A DNA stretch of 63,284 nucleotides from Aurantiochytrium sp. KH105 (taxonomy: Eukaryota > Sar > Bigyra > Thraustochytrida > Thraustochytriidae). The position numbers and the translations under genes are program-made. The first letter of the stretch is position 1; each line of letters opens with the position of its first letter. The notes under the pieces were generated by a model. The model ran no database searches. It saw nothing but the letters and a program-made list of their open reading frames with translations, and was not told the origin of the DNA. Positions 10,180-20,517 of this stretch are shown here, piece by piece. The stretch is taken from contig BGKB01000249.1 in NCBI GenBank assembly GCA_003116975.1, positions 1 through 63,284 of the forward strand, written 5' to 3'.

Positions 10180-11682
10180 ATGATCTCGGACCCGACCATG
10201 GCCGGGCGCGGACGGAGGGCGCTGGCCGTGGCCGTGGCCTTCGTGCTGGCGTGCTTCATGGTGACCATGATGTCGCACGGGCAGCGAGACGCGGCCATCG
10301 TCGTCACGTACCTGGTGTCCGGGGAGCAGATGGGGGAGGCCAAGGACCGCGCCGAGGTGGACAAGAGAGACGTGGAGAGCGGCGAGTACGAAGACACAGA
10401 AACAAACGACGGCAACGACGAGGACGTCTGGACTCCCGAGGAGCCGACAGAGATGGATTCGGGGTCCTCCTCGGGACCCTCGTCTTCATCGTCGCCAGAC
10501 GCATACGCTGTGGGCTCTTCAGGATCATTGCGTTCGAAAGCGGCGGACGGAGCAGCACCCACAGCACAGACGAGCGTCCTCGACACGGCAAGTCTGGCAG
10601 CGACAATCAAAACAAACAAAATTCGCCAACATGATCCGCTGAAGAAAAATGCTGGCAAATTCGGACTGGGAGATCTGGGACGATTCTTTGATGAAGAGAG
10701 CATCCAGAGAAACTGGGTTCGAGCCAAGGCAGACACCAAGGCTCTTGCGGTCGAGGACGCCGAATTCGATCTTTTCAAGAGCACAGGCCCGCGCAACCTT
10801 GCCTTTATCAAACTGCACAAGACCGGGAGCACAAGCGTAGCTGCTTCGCTCTTGCGCGTCTCCCGCGAATACAATAAGAAAGTCCTCATGGGACGAAACT
10901 GCAACGCTGGCGAATCCTATGAGATGTTTTTCTTGCACGCACCGCGATCGAAGTGGATGGAAAAGTGTCTACCAGACACCATGTTTGTCTCGGTGTTGCG
11001 CGAGCCGGCCGGTCGCTTCGTTTCGCTACACACGTGGATGACCAACCGCAACTACTTTATCAATCTTCCAGATCGGCAATGCGACTACAGTGGGCCGAAT
11101 CCGGACCCCAAGCCGATCAAGAAGGGCCCGTACAAGTGCCGCGACGATGCGGCTCGCCATGAGTATGTGCGTGACAAGTTTGTCGCGTACTTGGAAAACA
11201 TGTCGCCCAGCGCCCGGCCTTGCGAGCCCTGCACGTGGCTCAATCCGCCGGAAGAGGTTCCGCGTCCGGCGTCGCCTGCGGCTATTGTGAAGCGGGCCGA
11301 GGAGCGTTTTTCGCTTCTCGGTGTGACCAAGCACATGGATGCCTTCTTGTTACTTTTGGCGCTGCGTTTCGACTGGTCGGTCGAAGCGATCTTGTACGAG
11401 AAGTGCAAGCAGCAGCACAAGGCGGGGATTCGTGCGAGCGACTTTGACAATGACCCTGTGATCAAGGACAAGCTGGAGGCGGTGACGTCACGGGAGCGAC
11501 AAGTCTACGATCCCATCGAGGCTCGCTTCGAGGCGTACTTGGCTCGTCTTGGGCCTGGTTTTCACGATCTTCTCGCTGATTTTAAGCGCGGCCTTCAAAA
11601 GTACCACACGGAGCTCAAGAGCTCGCGCGGGACGAACCAGGATCGCTGGATTAGCGCGAGCTCAAAGAGCATGTATTGCTAA
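10180..11682 (+). CDS. Golgi-type (type II membrane) carbohydrate sulfotransferase-like protein
   Basis: Predicted 500 residues from the ATG at 10180; another in-frame ATG lies at 10198 just before the hydrophobic segment. A single membrane anchor sits at about residues 14-30 after a short basic tail, the usual layout of Golgi glycan sulfotransferases. A long acidic Ser/Glu-rich stem follows. The PAPS-binding signatures are visible: a 5'-phosphosulfate loop KLHKTGSTS at about 210-218 and a 3'-phosphate motif SVLREPAGRFVS at about 271-282. The IKLHKTGST form is like the galactose-3-O- and cerebroside sulfotransferase group. It probably transfers sulfate from PAPS to a glycan or glycolipid in the Golgi lumen, which fits a marine protist with sulfated wall polysaccharide. 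The acceptor cannot be told from the sequence. Confidence 0.85.
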   Translation: MISDPTMAGRGRRALAVAVAFVLACFMVTMMSHGQRDAAIVVTYLVSGEQMGEAKDRAEVDKRDVESGEYEDTETNDGNDEDVWTPEEPTEMDSGSSSGPSSSSSPDAYAVGSSGSLRSKAADGAAPTAQTSVLDTASLAATIKTNKIRQHDPLKKNAGKFGLGDLGRFFDEESIQRNWVRAKADTKALAVEDAEFDLFKSTGPRNLAFIKLHKTGSTSVAASLLRVSREYNKKVLMGRNCNAGESYEMFFLHAPRSKWMEKCLPDTMFVSVLREPAGRFVSLHTWMTNRNYFINLPDRQCDYSGPNPDPKPIKKGPYKCRDDAARHEYVRDKFVAYLENMSPSARPCEPCTWLNPPEEVPRPASPAAIVKRAEERFSLLGVTKHMDAFLLLLALRFDWSVEAILYEKCKQQHKAGIRASDFDNDPVIKDKLEAVTSRERQVYDPIEARFEAYLARLGPGFHDLLADFKRGLQKYHTELKSSRGTNQDRWISASSKSMYC

Positions 11683-11876
11683 TTGAGCGTGCCTTCTGTG
11701 CGTGCAAGTTTGCGTGGCGTGCAAGTTTGCAAGCTCTCGTTCAAGTTTGGAATTAAAATTGCCTTTGCGTGCAGGCAGAAAAGCAAGCTACAGCAAGCGA
11801 TAGCAAGCTACAGCAAGCGATAGCAAGCTAGCCAAGGCTATAGCAATAGCAATAGCAATAGCAATAGCTATGGCTA

Positions 11877-11930
<54 letters not shown>

Positions 11931-11932
11931 AA
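11877..11932. repeat. (TGCG)n microsatellite
   Basis: About 13 uninterrupted GTGC/TGCG units, flanked on the left by (AGCAAT)n and TAGCAAGCTA-type repeats. Confidence 0.9.
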
Positions 11933-13888
11933 GCGTATATACATGTGTATGTGAGTGTGCGCGTTTTCGCAGACTGACATGGTTGATTGCTGTGTGTCTG
12001 TGTGTGTTTGTGCTTGTCTGCCACGTTTTGATGAATGAACAGTCTTCGCACATTTCCTTCGAAGCGATCGGTGGGTTGATTGGTTCGCTGGCTAGCTGCC
12101 ACTGGCTGGCTAGCAAGCTGCCACTGGTTGGCTGGTATATTGCCCATTTTACGGCCGCCGCTGCCACCGCTGCCGCCGCTGCCACCGGTCTCGATGTCGC
12201 CACTCGCCTCACGTCGATCATCAACCAGCCAACCAACCGACCGACCCATCACTATGTTTTACTAGCCCGGGCTGCCGCCCACTTCAAGTTCACATAAAAA
12301 GATAAAGAAGCCAAACAAAAACCAACCTGCCCCGTGATCATGACCCGAGTCCACCGCGAGCCCTCCCTCGCGCCGGACTCGCCAGGCCCGCTGCTGCAGC
12401 CAGCTGCTTCTGCTTCTGCTTCTTCTTCCGCGCCCGCGCCTGCGCCGCCGCTGCTCACGGTGCGCTGCCCCGCTAATGAGACAGACCCACTTACCTCCTC
12501 TGCCGTCCGCACGCGTGGAAAATGATTCTTCTTCCCTCCGCGAAACTGCGCGTGCTCCCTCGTCCCAGCTGGCCGGCCGGCGCGGTTGGCCGCTACCATC
12601 TGGCCCATGTGCGCGATAAGTCGCCGACAACTGGGCATCCATGCCATCCGTGCATGCGCGCGCGGCTGGCAGCGGCCCACGGCGGCATGCCGGACGACAT
12701 ACGACTTCACCCTGCCGCGCGCATCACCCCTTGCTTGCTCTTGCTTGCTCGCTTGCTTGCTTGCGTGGCCGCGTCGCTCCTCCGCGCAGTCGGTCTGTCT
12801 GCGTGTCTGTCTGTGTGTGTGCGTGTCTGGGAACGGAAACCCTAGCCCTGCGCGCCCTCTTCTTCCCCGGGCCGCGCCGGCCGCACCCCGAGGCGCGCCA
12901 TTTCAGGCCCCGGGAATCCGAAGAAAGAAGGGAAGGGAGAAAGAAGAAAGAAGGAGAGAAGGAAAGAAAGCAAGCAAGAAAGAAAGAAAGAAAAAGAGGG
13001 GAAAGACAGAAAAGAGCGTCACGGCGGCGTCATGGAGCGAGGCGGCGCAGTGATGACGCACGAGTGCCGGGACGGGGACGAGCGCCCGCCCGCGAGCGCG
13101 AGGCCTGCGAGGACTTGTCCTCCGTCCTTCCTGCCTCGGCGTCCTCGCTCGTTCAGCCTGCTGCCGCCTGCTGCCGTCTGCAGCTGCAGCTGCAGCTGCT
13201 GCGGCTGCGCGCCCGAAGCTCGAGGCCGTGCCCGAAGCCAAGCACGTGCAGGAACGGCGGAGTCGCAGGTGCGCGCCCACACGCCCCCCTCTGTATCCAC
13301 GCAAGCAGCAGCAGCAGCTGCAGCAGCCGGGACGCGACCGCTGCGCCGGAAACGCTCGCGGCGCAGCGTTGCGACGCTGAGAGCGCCCGCGCAGCAGCAC
13401 AGGGTCGTGGCACGGCGTGGCATGGCGCGGCATCAGCGCGAGGTGGCGAGGGAGGGAGGGCCGTGTGGCAGTGCAGCGCTGTTTGCGGTGCGTGCATGCG
13501 TGCGTCTTATGTTAGCACGGCGCGCGAGGGCCGGGGAGAAGGGGTGGTTGTTTCATCCATTCTCTCGGTCTTTCTTTCCTCCTTCCCTCTTCTTTCCTTG
13601 TTTCTTTCCCCTGTTTTCTTCCTGGCACCGCCGGCTCCTGGTTTCTTTCTTCCTGCTGGTGTTCTTGGACACGCACGCGCAGGTGCACGGCGCCAGGAGG
13701 TAGAGGCAGAGCGGCCAACATGCAGGCAAGCGTGCGTGCAAGCGCAACGTGCAAGCTTTGCAGACGGCAGACCGGAAAAGAAGCAGAGAAAGCAAAAGAC
13801 AAGCCAGCCTCGTCCCCGATCGATCGATCGATCGCTGCGGCAGAACTGTAACGCCATCGGCGCCAGCTTTGCTAGAAGCCAGCGAGTC

Positions 13889-13945
13889 GAGCAAAGCAAA
13901 GCAAAGCAAAGCTAAGCAAGGCAAGCAAGCAAGCAAGCAAGCTCA
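13889..13945. repeat. (AAAGC)n and (GCAA)n repeat in the leader of the SLC25 gene
   Basis: A run of AAAGC pentamers turns into a GCAA tetramer run, ending some 25 bases before the ATG at 13971. It is the same pentamer as the large array at 31906-32090. Confidence 0.85.
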
Positions 13946-13970
13946 CAGCAAAGCACAAGGGAAGAAGAAG

Positions 13971-14924
13971 ATGGTGTCCACGGAGCTCAACACGGTGCTG
14001 CGCAGGAATGCCAGCAACTCGGCAGTGGCGGCCCGCGCCGTGCAGAAAGAGGTACGCCGCGGCGTGGCGACCGTGCGCATCCCGAACGCGACTCGCGAGA
14101 AGATGATCGCGCCCATGTCCGGCTTCGCGTCCGCAGCCATTGAGATCACCGCGCTCTGGCCCGCAGAATACGCCAAGACGGCTCTCCAGCTCAACAAGGA
14201 CAACAAGGACTTTCGCATCCTCGCGCACATCAAGGAGCGGGGCTTCGGCATCTACCGCGGCTTGGCGCCGCTGCTGATCGGAGCACCCATCCAGGGCCTG
14301 CTACGCTTCTCGACCCTCGACTACTTCAACCGCACGCTCGCGGACCCCGCCACCGGCCGCATCTCCCTTGCATCAGGTCTTCTGGCCGGCATTGGCGCCG
14401 GCATTCTCGAGTCGCTCCTGGTCGTCACCCCAATGGAGACGGTCAAGACCCAGCTCATCCACGCCAACAAGGGACTCGTCGAGGGTACCAAGTTCATCGT
14501 GCAGACTCAGGGCATTAGCGGCATGTACAAGGGCTGCGGCGCCACCATTGCCAAGTCTGCAAGCAACCAGGCTCTCCGCTTTGTTATCTTCAACACCTAC
14601 AAGAACTTCATGCTCGAGAACCCAAGCGAGCAAAAGCTCACTGCCGGCCAAGCCCTCGTCGGCGGCATGCTCGCTGGTGCCCTTGGCGCTCTCGGCAACA
14701 CCCCCATCGACACGATCAAGTCGCGCTGCCAGGGTCTCGACGCGCACCGCTACCGTAACATGTGGCACTGCGGCGTCACCATGGTCAAGGAGGAGGGCCC
14801 TCTCAGCCTCTACAAGGGTCTCGTTCCCCGCTTGGCCCGCACCCTCCCTGGACAGGGCATTATCTTTTGCTCGTACGAGGTCATTAGCTCCTCGCTTCGC
14901 AATGTCATGCTCGATGACGCATAA
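13971..14924 (+). CDS. Mitochondrial carrier, tricarboxylate/citrate-carrier-like (SLC25A1 type)
   Basis: 317 residues from the ATG at 13971, the usual carrier length. The frame is open upstream, but that part is encoded by microsatellite DNA. Three repeats are visible with the carrier signatures PAEYAKT (about residue 64), PMETVKT (about 154) and PIDTIKS (about 245). The first signature followed by LQLNKDN is close to the mitochondrial citrate carrier. Citrate carriers exchange mitochondrial citrate for malate across the inner membrane and supply cytosolic acetyl-CoA for lipid synthesis; that is family knowledge, and it would suit an oleaginous protist. The N-terminus (about 45 residues, basic, with few acidic residues) is longer than the minimal carrier and could aid import. 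Confidence 0.9.
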   Translation: MVSTELNTVLRRNASNSAVAARAVQKEVRRGVATVRIPNATREKMIAPMSGFASAAIEITALWPAEYAKTALQLNKDNKDFRILAHIKERGFGIYRGLAPLLIGAPIQGLLRFSTLDYFNRTLADPATGRISLASGLLAGIGAGILESLLVVTPMETVKTQLIHANKGLVEGTKFIVQTQGISGMYKGCGATIAKSASNQALRFVIFNTYKNFMLENPSEQKLTAGQALVGGMLAGALGALGNTPIDTIKSRCQGLDAHRYRNMWHCGVTMVKEEGPLSLYKGLVPRLARTLPGQGIIFCSYEVISSSLRNVMLDDA

Positions 14925-16124
14925 ATGTAGATGCTAGCCAGCTAGAAACACACTCACTCCCCCCTTCCTGTACAAAATACTACCGTTTGGCCAAATATGC
15001 ACCTGCCTCTCGCACAGGTTCGCAGGCGCCAAAATAGATACTCAAACACCTATCAAAACCCAATCAAATCTTTCACTCTGTTTCCATGTTATCGACTCAA
15101 AAGTAGCCTGGGTTTTCAACACATAAAGGAACTTGCACCAACTTTGCACAGACAAGGACAAGGACATCCTCCTGTACTGGCTCTTCTCAGAAATAATAAT
15201 TTGCGTAATCTCTCTTTCACAGTCTAAACCGCACTCTACAAAAATGCACAAGCGCCGAGAATTCTCGCTCCTTCGTTGCTGCTGATGTGATACCACATGG
15301 AAACGGAAGACGACGCGTCGCGGAGTCAACCAACCAGTTAGCCAAGCAACTGCAGCGAATAAATAAACAACGAAACACGCAAGCAAAGAAACAAGCAGAC
15401 GGACTCCTTTCTCCCATTCCCCCGTACTGCAAGCCTTCATGTCTTCCCCATCATCGGCGCAAATTACGCCGTCAAAGACCACTCTCGGCCCACCCAAGCC
15501 AAGCACGCCTACATTTAGTTTTTTCCCTCTCCCCCCTGTCTTCGCTCTGTGGCACCACTGCGCGTTTGTCCAGAGGGGACTCCCCAGTGGTCCCCCTCCG
15601 CCGGTCTCCCACCGTTTCGCCCGTTTCGTCCGTTTCATTCGTTCCGTTCCGTTGCGTTTCTTTCTTGCCTCGAGTTCTTTTTCTTCTCTCTCTCTCTCTC
15701 CCGGAAAATGTTCCGTGCTTTCCCGCCTTGGCCAACGAGCAAAAGCAGAGCTGAGGAAAAAACGCGAGCGCAATGCAATAAAAAATGAACAATGCGACTG
15801 ACAGTGAGAAACAGAACGATCGCGAGTTTGAATCAAAAATAAACAGCAGCTGGATAGATAGTCAGTAGAGCGGCGAGGCGCAGAAAGAGAGAGACTAAGG
15901 AGAGAGAAGCGCGAGTCCCGGCCGCGCGAGTCTAGTCGCCCAACCCCGCTCGCCCGCACGCGCACCCTCGCTCGCTCGCACGCACGCACGCACGCGCGCA
16001 CGCCCGTCGCCCGCACGCCCCGCGCGTCGCACGCCCCGCGCGTGGTCGCACGCAGACAGGCAGGCAGACCCGCCAACGGCGCGGTCCGAGCTACGCGTGA
16101 AACGAACGCGCAGCCGAGCAGCAG

Positions 16125-16158
<34 letters not shown>

Positions 16159-16172
16159 TGAGCGAAGGGAAA
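14925..16172. other. Intergenic region, no supported gene
   Basis: 1.25 kb between two plus-strand genes. The right third is rich in GC and CGCACG-type repeats (about 15970-16060) and ends in a (AGC)n tract (about 16117-16158) in the leader of the next gene. TC-rich tracts lie at about 15670-15700. The long minus-strand frame here has skewed composition and no motif. Confidence 0.55.
16117..16158. repeat. (AGC)n trinucleotide tract in a 5' leader
   Basis: About ten AGC units ending some 15 bases before the ATG at 16173. Confidence 0.85.
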
Positions 16173-16883
16173 ATGGCAACCAAGGAGGCCGCTGCCAAGA
16201 CGCCCTCGAAGGCCGCCCCCCGCGACGCGTCCCCGGCGGCGACGCGCTCTCGCGCCAAGACCAAGACGCCGGCCAAGGCCTCTCGCTCCAAGTCCGCGAC
16301 CGCCCGGACCCCGCGCACCGCCCGCAAGACAAAGAAGGAGGACAAGGCCGCCAGCAGCGACGCGTCCGAGCCCGCCACCGACGATGAGGGCCTCGCTCTG
16401 AAGAAAGTCAACGTCAAAAAGGTCGCCAAGACCGTGGCGGAAAAGGTCAAGGTCGCCGCCGCCGAGGTCAGCTTGTCGGGGAACAAGGATGATACCGCCA
16501 CCAAACTCATTCTCCGCATCACCTACGTCTTCCTGCTTGTTGCTGGTGTTCTCCTCATCATGTTCCCCAAAAAGGTGGAGGAAACCAAGAGCTTCGGGGC
16601 CAACAAAGAGGCTTTTGAGACCTCACTCGTCCGAGCACTCGGTCTCGTCGTGGTGTGCCTTGCGCTGCAGTTCATTGCTGCCGCGCAAGGCGTTGCTACG
16701 GACCAAAAGCACTCGCTCCAGTATGGCATGTTCTGCTGGTTGGGATTGGCTGCCGTTGCCATCGTCTTCATGGACGAAGGCAAGGTCAAGGATGACCCTG
16801 AAGCCAAGAAGGAGACGCAAATGCTCGTCGCTTTCAGTGCCATCATGCTCGCATGCTCTCTCTGGGCTTGCTACTTTAGCTAG
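16173..16883 (+). CDS. Four-TM protein with basic Lys/Ala/Pro-rich N-terminus, function unknown
   Basis: 236 residues, ATG at 16173. Residues 1-65 are rich in Lys, Ala, Thr, Ser and Pro, with TPAKA/TPSKA-type repeats like those in histone H1 tails or AT-hook regions. Residues 66-105 are charged and probably helical. Four hydrophobic segments follow at about 112-131, 150-172, 182-201 and 216-235, the last running to the C-terminus. I do not recognise the family. The layout (cytosolic basic tail, four membrane helices) could suit an inner-nuclear-membrane or ER protein with a chromatin-binding tail, but that is inference. Codon use is strongly GC-biased, as in well-expressed genes of the window. 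Confidence 0.8.
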   Translation: MATKEAAAKTPSKAAPRDASPAATRSRAKTKTPAKASRSKSATARTPRTARKTKKEDKAASSDASEPATDDEGLALKKVNVKKVAKTVAEKVKVAAAEVSLSGNKDDTATKLILRITYVFLLVAGVLLIMFPKKVEETKSFGANKEAFETSLVRALGLVVVCLALQFIAAAQGVATDQKHSLQYGMFCWLGLAAVAIVFMDEGKVKDDPEAKKETQMLVAFSAIMLACSLWACYFS

Positions 16884-17136
16884 ATCTCAGACTTGCGTCA
16901 ACGCTGCGCTTCCTTTTCCCCTGCCATCACAAATCAATTCCTCGCCCTCACTACGGAGCGTGAGAGTGGATGGCCTTTTCCCGTCTTTGACGCATCAGGC
17001 TGGCTTGTGAAACCAAAGAGACACCCTTTTGTCCTTGCGACTTGCAGATAGACCTTTGTTCACCCGCGGGGGGTGATCTGTGAGTCGTCTAGACATGGCA
17101 CAACACAATGCATCGCAGCCGCCAACACTGGATTAC

Positions 17137-17142
17137 AATAAA
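17137..17142 (+). terminator. Possible AATAAA polyadenylation signal of the four-TM gene
   Basis: A perfect AATAAA lies 254 bases after the stop at 16883, in an AT-rich patch. No transcript evidence is available. Confidence 0.3.
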
Positions 17143-17392
17143 ATTTTAACAAGATATCTTGACCTCATTTCTGTCTCGCTGTCTCTTCGCTCGCCTTGAG
17201 GACTCTGGCTCACTACGTATGTTATTACCCAAAGCGCACGCGCACTCGCAGTCAATATTGGCCACAATGATGAGATGGGCTTGTCGAGTCGAATGACCCA
17301 AATCGCTTCCGTCAACGCGCCCGCCACATTTTTCAATCACCCCATCGTCGCCATCACCTACGCCCGCGAGCGGCTCAAGACGAGTGCCCTGA

Positions 17393-17626
17393 GTAAAGGC
17401 CCTGGCGGTGCTCATGGCTGTACATGCGCCCGGCGGTGCGCACCATGACGTGCTACTGCGAAACTTTGTCATAGACGCCGCCGACCTTGTCCGCATAATT
17501 GACTTCTCTCAGACCAAATTGATTGCCTCGAAAAGGACTAAAAAGACTTCGATCGCGTCTTTCGCTACTCAAAAGGGCGCCGCAAAGACTGAACAAGCGA
17601 ACAGTGCAGCAAGACGAAATAACTAG
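17393..17626 (+). pseudogene. Fragment of a protein-kinase-like gene (catalytic and metal-binding loops only)
   Basis: An open stretch, entered directly after a stop, contains AVHAPGGAHHDVLLRNFVID and then VRIIDFSQ. This matches kinase-fold loops of the form H-x-D...RN...IDF. No N-lobe, glycine loop or C-lobe is found in any frame around it, and the upstream sequence is closed by a stop at 17390. I read it as a decayed or transferred piece. It could instead be an exon of an unpredicted spliced gene, but I see no partner exons. Confidence 0.4.
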
Positions 17627-17853
17627 TGGGCCTACCATCTTGAGAGTGCATACTTTTATTTATTTTTTACTAAAAAGCTCAAATGCAGCGCCTCGAAATT
17701 GATGTTGTGAAAGAAGAGGAAGGAAAGAATTCCTGGAAAAAGTCTTGCCGCGCTTGCGAAAATCAACCATTTCGACCTCGAGCTTACATAGGGGGATCAA
17801 ATGTAACCTGCTTCTCCGTCCCATGTCGTCGGTGCTGTTGAATTGCACAAGCT

Positions 17854-20517
17854 TTACTCTTCCGAAATGGCCGAGGGAAAGTCAGTCTTGCCTTCCCATG
17901 TCCCCCAAGTTCCAAAGGGGAGATACTTGCAGGTAACACGCTGGTATTCCTTGTAGTTGTCGTAATTGAGAGCGCTCAGGTTTTCAGAAAATGTAGAGGA
18001 AATCGAAAACAGTACTCCAAGCATTAGAACTCCGCATGCAGACCAGTGCACAAGAGCATCCGGCAGCATCTCGCCATTCTGAACGCGCACATTGACAGAA
18101 AACAAGTAAAAGATAGTCCAGATGGCCTGCTCCGCTGCGTAGTTCGGGTGTCGGCACACCGAGAAAAGCTGCGAGCTAAGAAAGCCTTCTCGCAGCGCAG
18201 GAGGCTTGCATGATTCGCTTAGATCCTCGTATTCGCTTTTGGCCTCCTGGAACTTCTGGTGCTGCTCATCTGCAATCATTTCCACAACAGTTAGGCCGAC
18301 CATCCAGCAAGAAAGGACGAAATCCCAGCGATTAAGAGGCACGTCTACTCCCTCCTTCGCAGCCACGTACACGGGCAATGCTTGCGCCATCAACAACAGC
18401 TGCCCATATCCTGCGACGCAGACAAGGTCAAAGATGGCAAAGAAAAACGGGTAGTGTTCGCCCTGCATCAATTCGCGCACGCGTCTCCAGCGAAGGTTCT
18501 CGCCACTTTTTGAGCTGTATGCTTCAGTACGCATGAGGTGAAGGCACATGCGAACCCCCCAGATACTCACCAAAAATGCCATGAGCAAGGTTCTGGCGTT
18601 CATCGGGATCGCGCAAACCTCAATGGTCCAGGCGTAAACCACTGGCATGAGTCCCCAGAACTTGCCTGATTGCGACAGATTTCTCGTGAGCTCGGCCGAA
18701 ACAAAGCAGGCAAGAACCATCGCAACGCAGACGACCACGCACGTGCGCAATCCATGGTCCGCGCCGCTGTCGCCCAGCTTCAAGTACTCCCAAATCGGGG
18801 AGAAAAGGTCCATCAGATTGTAAATTGGGCTGTCCTTACCACCGTCTTCACCATTAAGATGGTGCAGGACGTCGTTCGTATCCACCTCCGTTGAGCTGTC
18901 AATCACGCTTTCTTGACCACTTTGAGCGAGGAGGCTTGCTGCGAGAGAAACTTGCGATACAGCCGCGCTGATCTGAGCGACCTTTTCATGGAAAAGGCCA
19001 GCCGAGGCGATCTCATCGTGATCACAACTCGCGAATTCGCCCGTCTTGTTCATTTCGCGCCATGAAGCAATGTCAACGCTGTCAGCTTCATTCATGGCGA
19101 ACACGCCCTCGTCGATCTCCCTATCAGCTTCCATGATGGTTGCCCCTTCCGCACTTCCAAAGCTGTCTTCTCCGAGACGTTCGAACTCAACGCCATTAGT
19201 AGTGCTCTTATCCGGCGCGCTGGTCAAGTTCGCCTCTTCCAGCTTCACCTCAATTATGGTCTCGATCTCGGTCGAGTTGACGTGGTCTTCCTCCAAGCCT
19301 CCCTCTTTCATCCCCTCGGTTGTCGAATCGCCAACTTCACTTTCAGTTCCTGCTTGGTCAAAACTTTCATCAACTCCAGTCTCGCTGATGTTGCTCGCCT
19401 TCTCGATTTGATTATCATCTTTGATGTTGTCTTTATCTGCAGCCTGGTCCTTGAACTGCTCCTCGATTTGTTCGCCGACCATGTTCTCAACCTGGCCCTC
19501 GATCAGCTTCTCAGCTTGCTCATCGACCTTGTCCCTGACCTTGTTCTCAATCATGTCTTCGGTCTGATCCTTGGACTGAAGTTCGGCTTGATCTTCAACT
19601 TGTTCGTCGACCTTGCTTTCAGACTGGCCCTCGGTCAAGATTCCTGTCTGGTTCTCGACCTTGTCCTCGACCTTGTCCTCGACCTTGTCCTTGACCTTGT
19701 TCTCAATCATGTCTTCGGTCTGATCCTTGGACTGAAGTTCGGCTTGATCTTCAACTTCTTCGTCGACCTTGCTTTCAAACTGGCCCTCGGTCAAGATTCC
19801 TGTCTGGTTCTCGACCTTGTCCTCGACCTTGTTCTCAATCATGTCTTCAGTCTGCTCCTTGGACTGAAGTTCGGCTTGATCTTCGACTTGTTCGTCGACC
19901 TTGCTTTCAAACTGGCCCTCGATCGGCTTTTCAGCTTGCTCCTCGACCTTGTCCTCGACATTGATCTCGCTCATGTCTTCAGTCTGCTCTTTGGACTGAA
20001 GTTCGGCTTGATCCTCGACTTGTTCGTCGACCTTGCTTTCAAACTGGCCCTCGGTCAGGTTTCCAGTCTGGCTCTCGACCTTGATCTCGACCTTGTTCTC
20101 GACCTCGATCTCAACCATATCTTCAGTCTGTTCCTCAGCCTGGTCCTTCTGCTCCTCGACTTGGTCCTCAACTTGTTCGCTGACCTGGCTCTCGGTCATG
20201 TTTTCATCTTGCTCCTCGACCTTGTTCTCAATCATGCCTTCCGTGTGTTCCCCAATTTGGCCCTCGGCCTGGTCCTTGATCTGCTCCTCGGTCTGCTCCG
20301 CGGCTTGTTCCTCGACCTTGCTCTCAATCTGGCCATCATCTCCGTCGGTATCGTTGCTCACCATCTCGCCTGGTGTTCCTTCTTGCTCCGTAAGAGTTGT
20401 GGTAGCAATCTCAGCCTTCACTTCTGTGAAAGAAATCTCGGGAGCCACAACGGAGTGTTTGGGCTCCTCCACAAATTTATCATTTGCGGTGAGAATATCT
20501 CCGGACACTTCACCCAT
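17854..20517 (-). CDS. DUF1295 / steroid 5-alpha-reductase-like membrane protein with long acidic repeat N-terminus
   Basis: 887 residues, ATG at 20517. Residues about 562-887 form the enzyme-like part: several hydrophobic helices and the DUF1295-type ending CRHPNYAAEQ, then YDNYKEYQRVTCKYLPFGTW. This part aligns along its whole length with the separate gene at 22717-23694. Residues about 45-370 are almost only Glu, Gln, Asp, Val, Lys, Ile and Thr, with a 44-residue unit (ESKVDEQVEDQAELQSKEQT core) repeated four times. DUF1295 proteins are membrane proteins related to 5-alpha reductases and isoprenylcysteine methyltransferases; most lack a known substrate. The extension is probably coiled-coil or disordered and cytosolic. 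The catalytic part probably sits in the ER membrane. Confidence 0.85.
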   Translation of the reverse strand: MGEVSGDILTANDKFVEEPKHSVVAPEISFTEVKAEIATTTLTEQEGTPGEMVSNDTDGDDGQIESKVEEQAAEQTEEQIKDQAEGQIGEHTEGMIENKVEEQDENMTESQVSEQVEDQVEEQKDQAEEQTEDMVEIEVENKVEIKVESQTGNLTEGQFESKVDEQVEDQAELQSKEQTEDMSEINVEDKVEEQAEKPIEGQFESKVDEQVEDQAELQSKEQTEDMIENKVEDKVENQTGILTEGQFESKVDEEVEDQAELQSKDQTEDMIENKVKDKVEDKVEDKVENQTGILTEGQSESKVDEQVEDQAELQSKDQTEDMIENKVRDKVDEQAEKLIEGQVENMVGEQIEEQFKDQAADKDNIKDDNQIEKASNISETGVDESFDQAGTESEVGDSTTEGMKEGGLEEDHVNSTEIETIIEVKLEEANLTSAPDKSTTNGVEFERLGEDSFGSAEGATIMEADREIDEGVFAMNEADSVDIASWREMNKTGEFASCDHDEIASAGLFHEKVAQISAAVSQVSLAASLLAQSGQESVIDSSTEVDTNDVLHHLNGEDGGKDSPIYNLMDLFSPIWEYLKLGDSGADHGLRTCVVVCVAMVLACFVSAELTRNLSQSGKFWGLMPVVYAWTIEVCAIPMNARTLLMAFLVSIWGVRMCLHLMRTEAYSSKSGENLRWRRVRELMQGEHYPFFFAIFDLVCVAGYGQLLLMAQALPVYVAAKEGVDVPLNRWDFVLSCWMVGLTVVEMIADEQHQKFQEAKSEYEDLSESCKPPALREGFLSSQLFSVCRHPNYAAEQAIWTIFYLFSVNVRVQNGEMLPDALVHWSACGVLMLGVLFSISSTFSENLSALNYDNYKEYQRVTCKYLPFGTWGTWEGKTDFPSAISEE
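19565..20100 (-). repeat. 132-base coding tandem repeat (four units)
   Basis: The landmark CGTCGACCTTGCTTTC recurs at about 19605, 19761, 19893 and 20025: spacings of 156, 132 and 132 bases. The long spacing comes from extra EDKVEDKV-coding 12-base units. All changes keep the frame. Confidence 0.85.

Larger units (their letters stand above)
11683..13970. other. Long low-complexity intergenic region
   Basis: 2.3 kb dominated by simple sequence: an AGCAAGCTAC/AGCAAGCGAT alternation (about 11783-11832), an AGCAAT run (about 11840-11870), a (TGCG)n run (about 11877-11932), CTGCCACTGG/GGCTAGC repeats (about 12085-12135), GAAA-rich purine tracts (12910-13015), TTCC-rich pyrimidine tracts (13560-13660), and AAAGC/GCAA units before the SLC25 gene (13889-13945). 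Long frames here are open because of composition. I see no gene. Confidence 0.6.

Noticed and set aside
9600..10904. 434-codon minus-strand frame opposite the sulfotransferase
   Set aside because: The plus strand has clear PAPS-binding motifs and a membrane anchor; the reverse frame is Arg/Ala-rich and featureless.
12641..13915. 424-codon plus-strand frame before the SLC25 gene
   Set aside because: Arg/Ser/Lys-rich translation of purine and GC simple repeats, no motif, no homologous domain; other frames of the same DNA are equally open.
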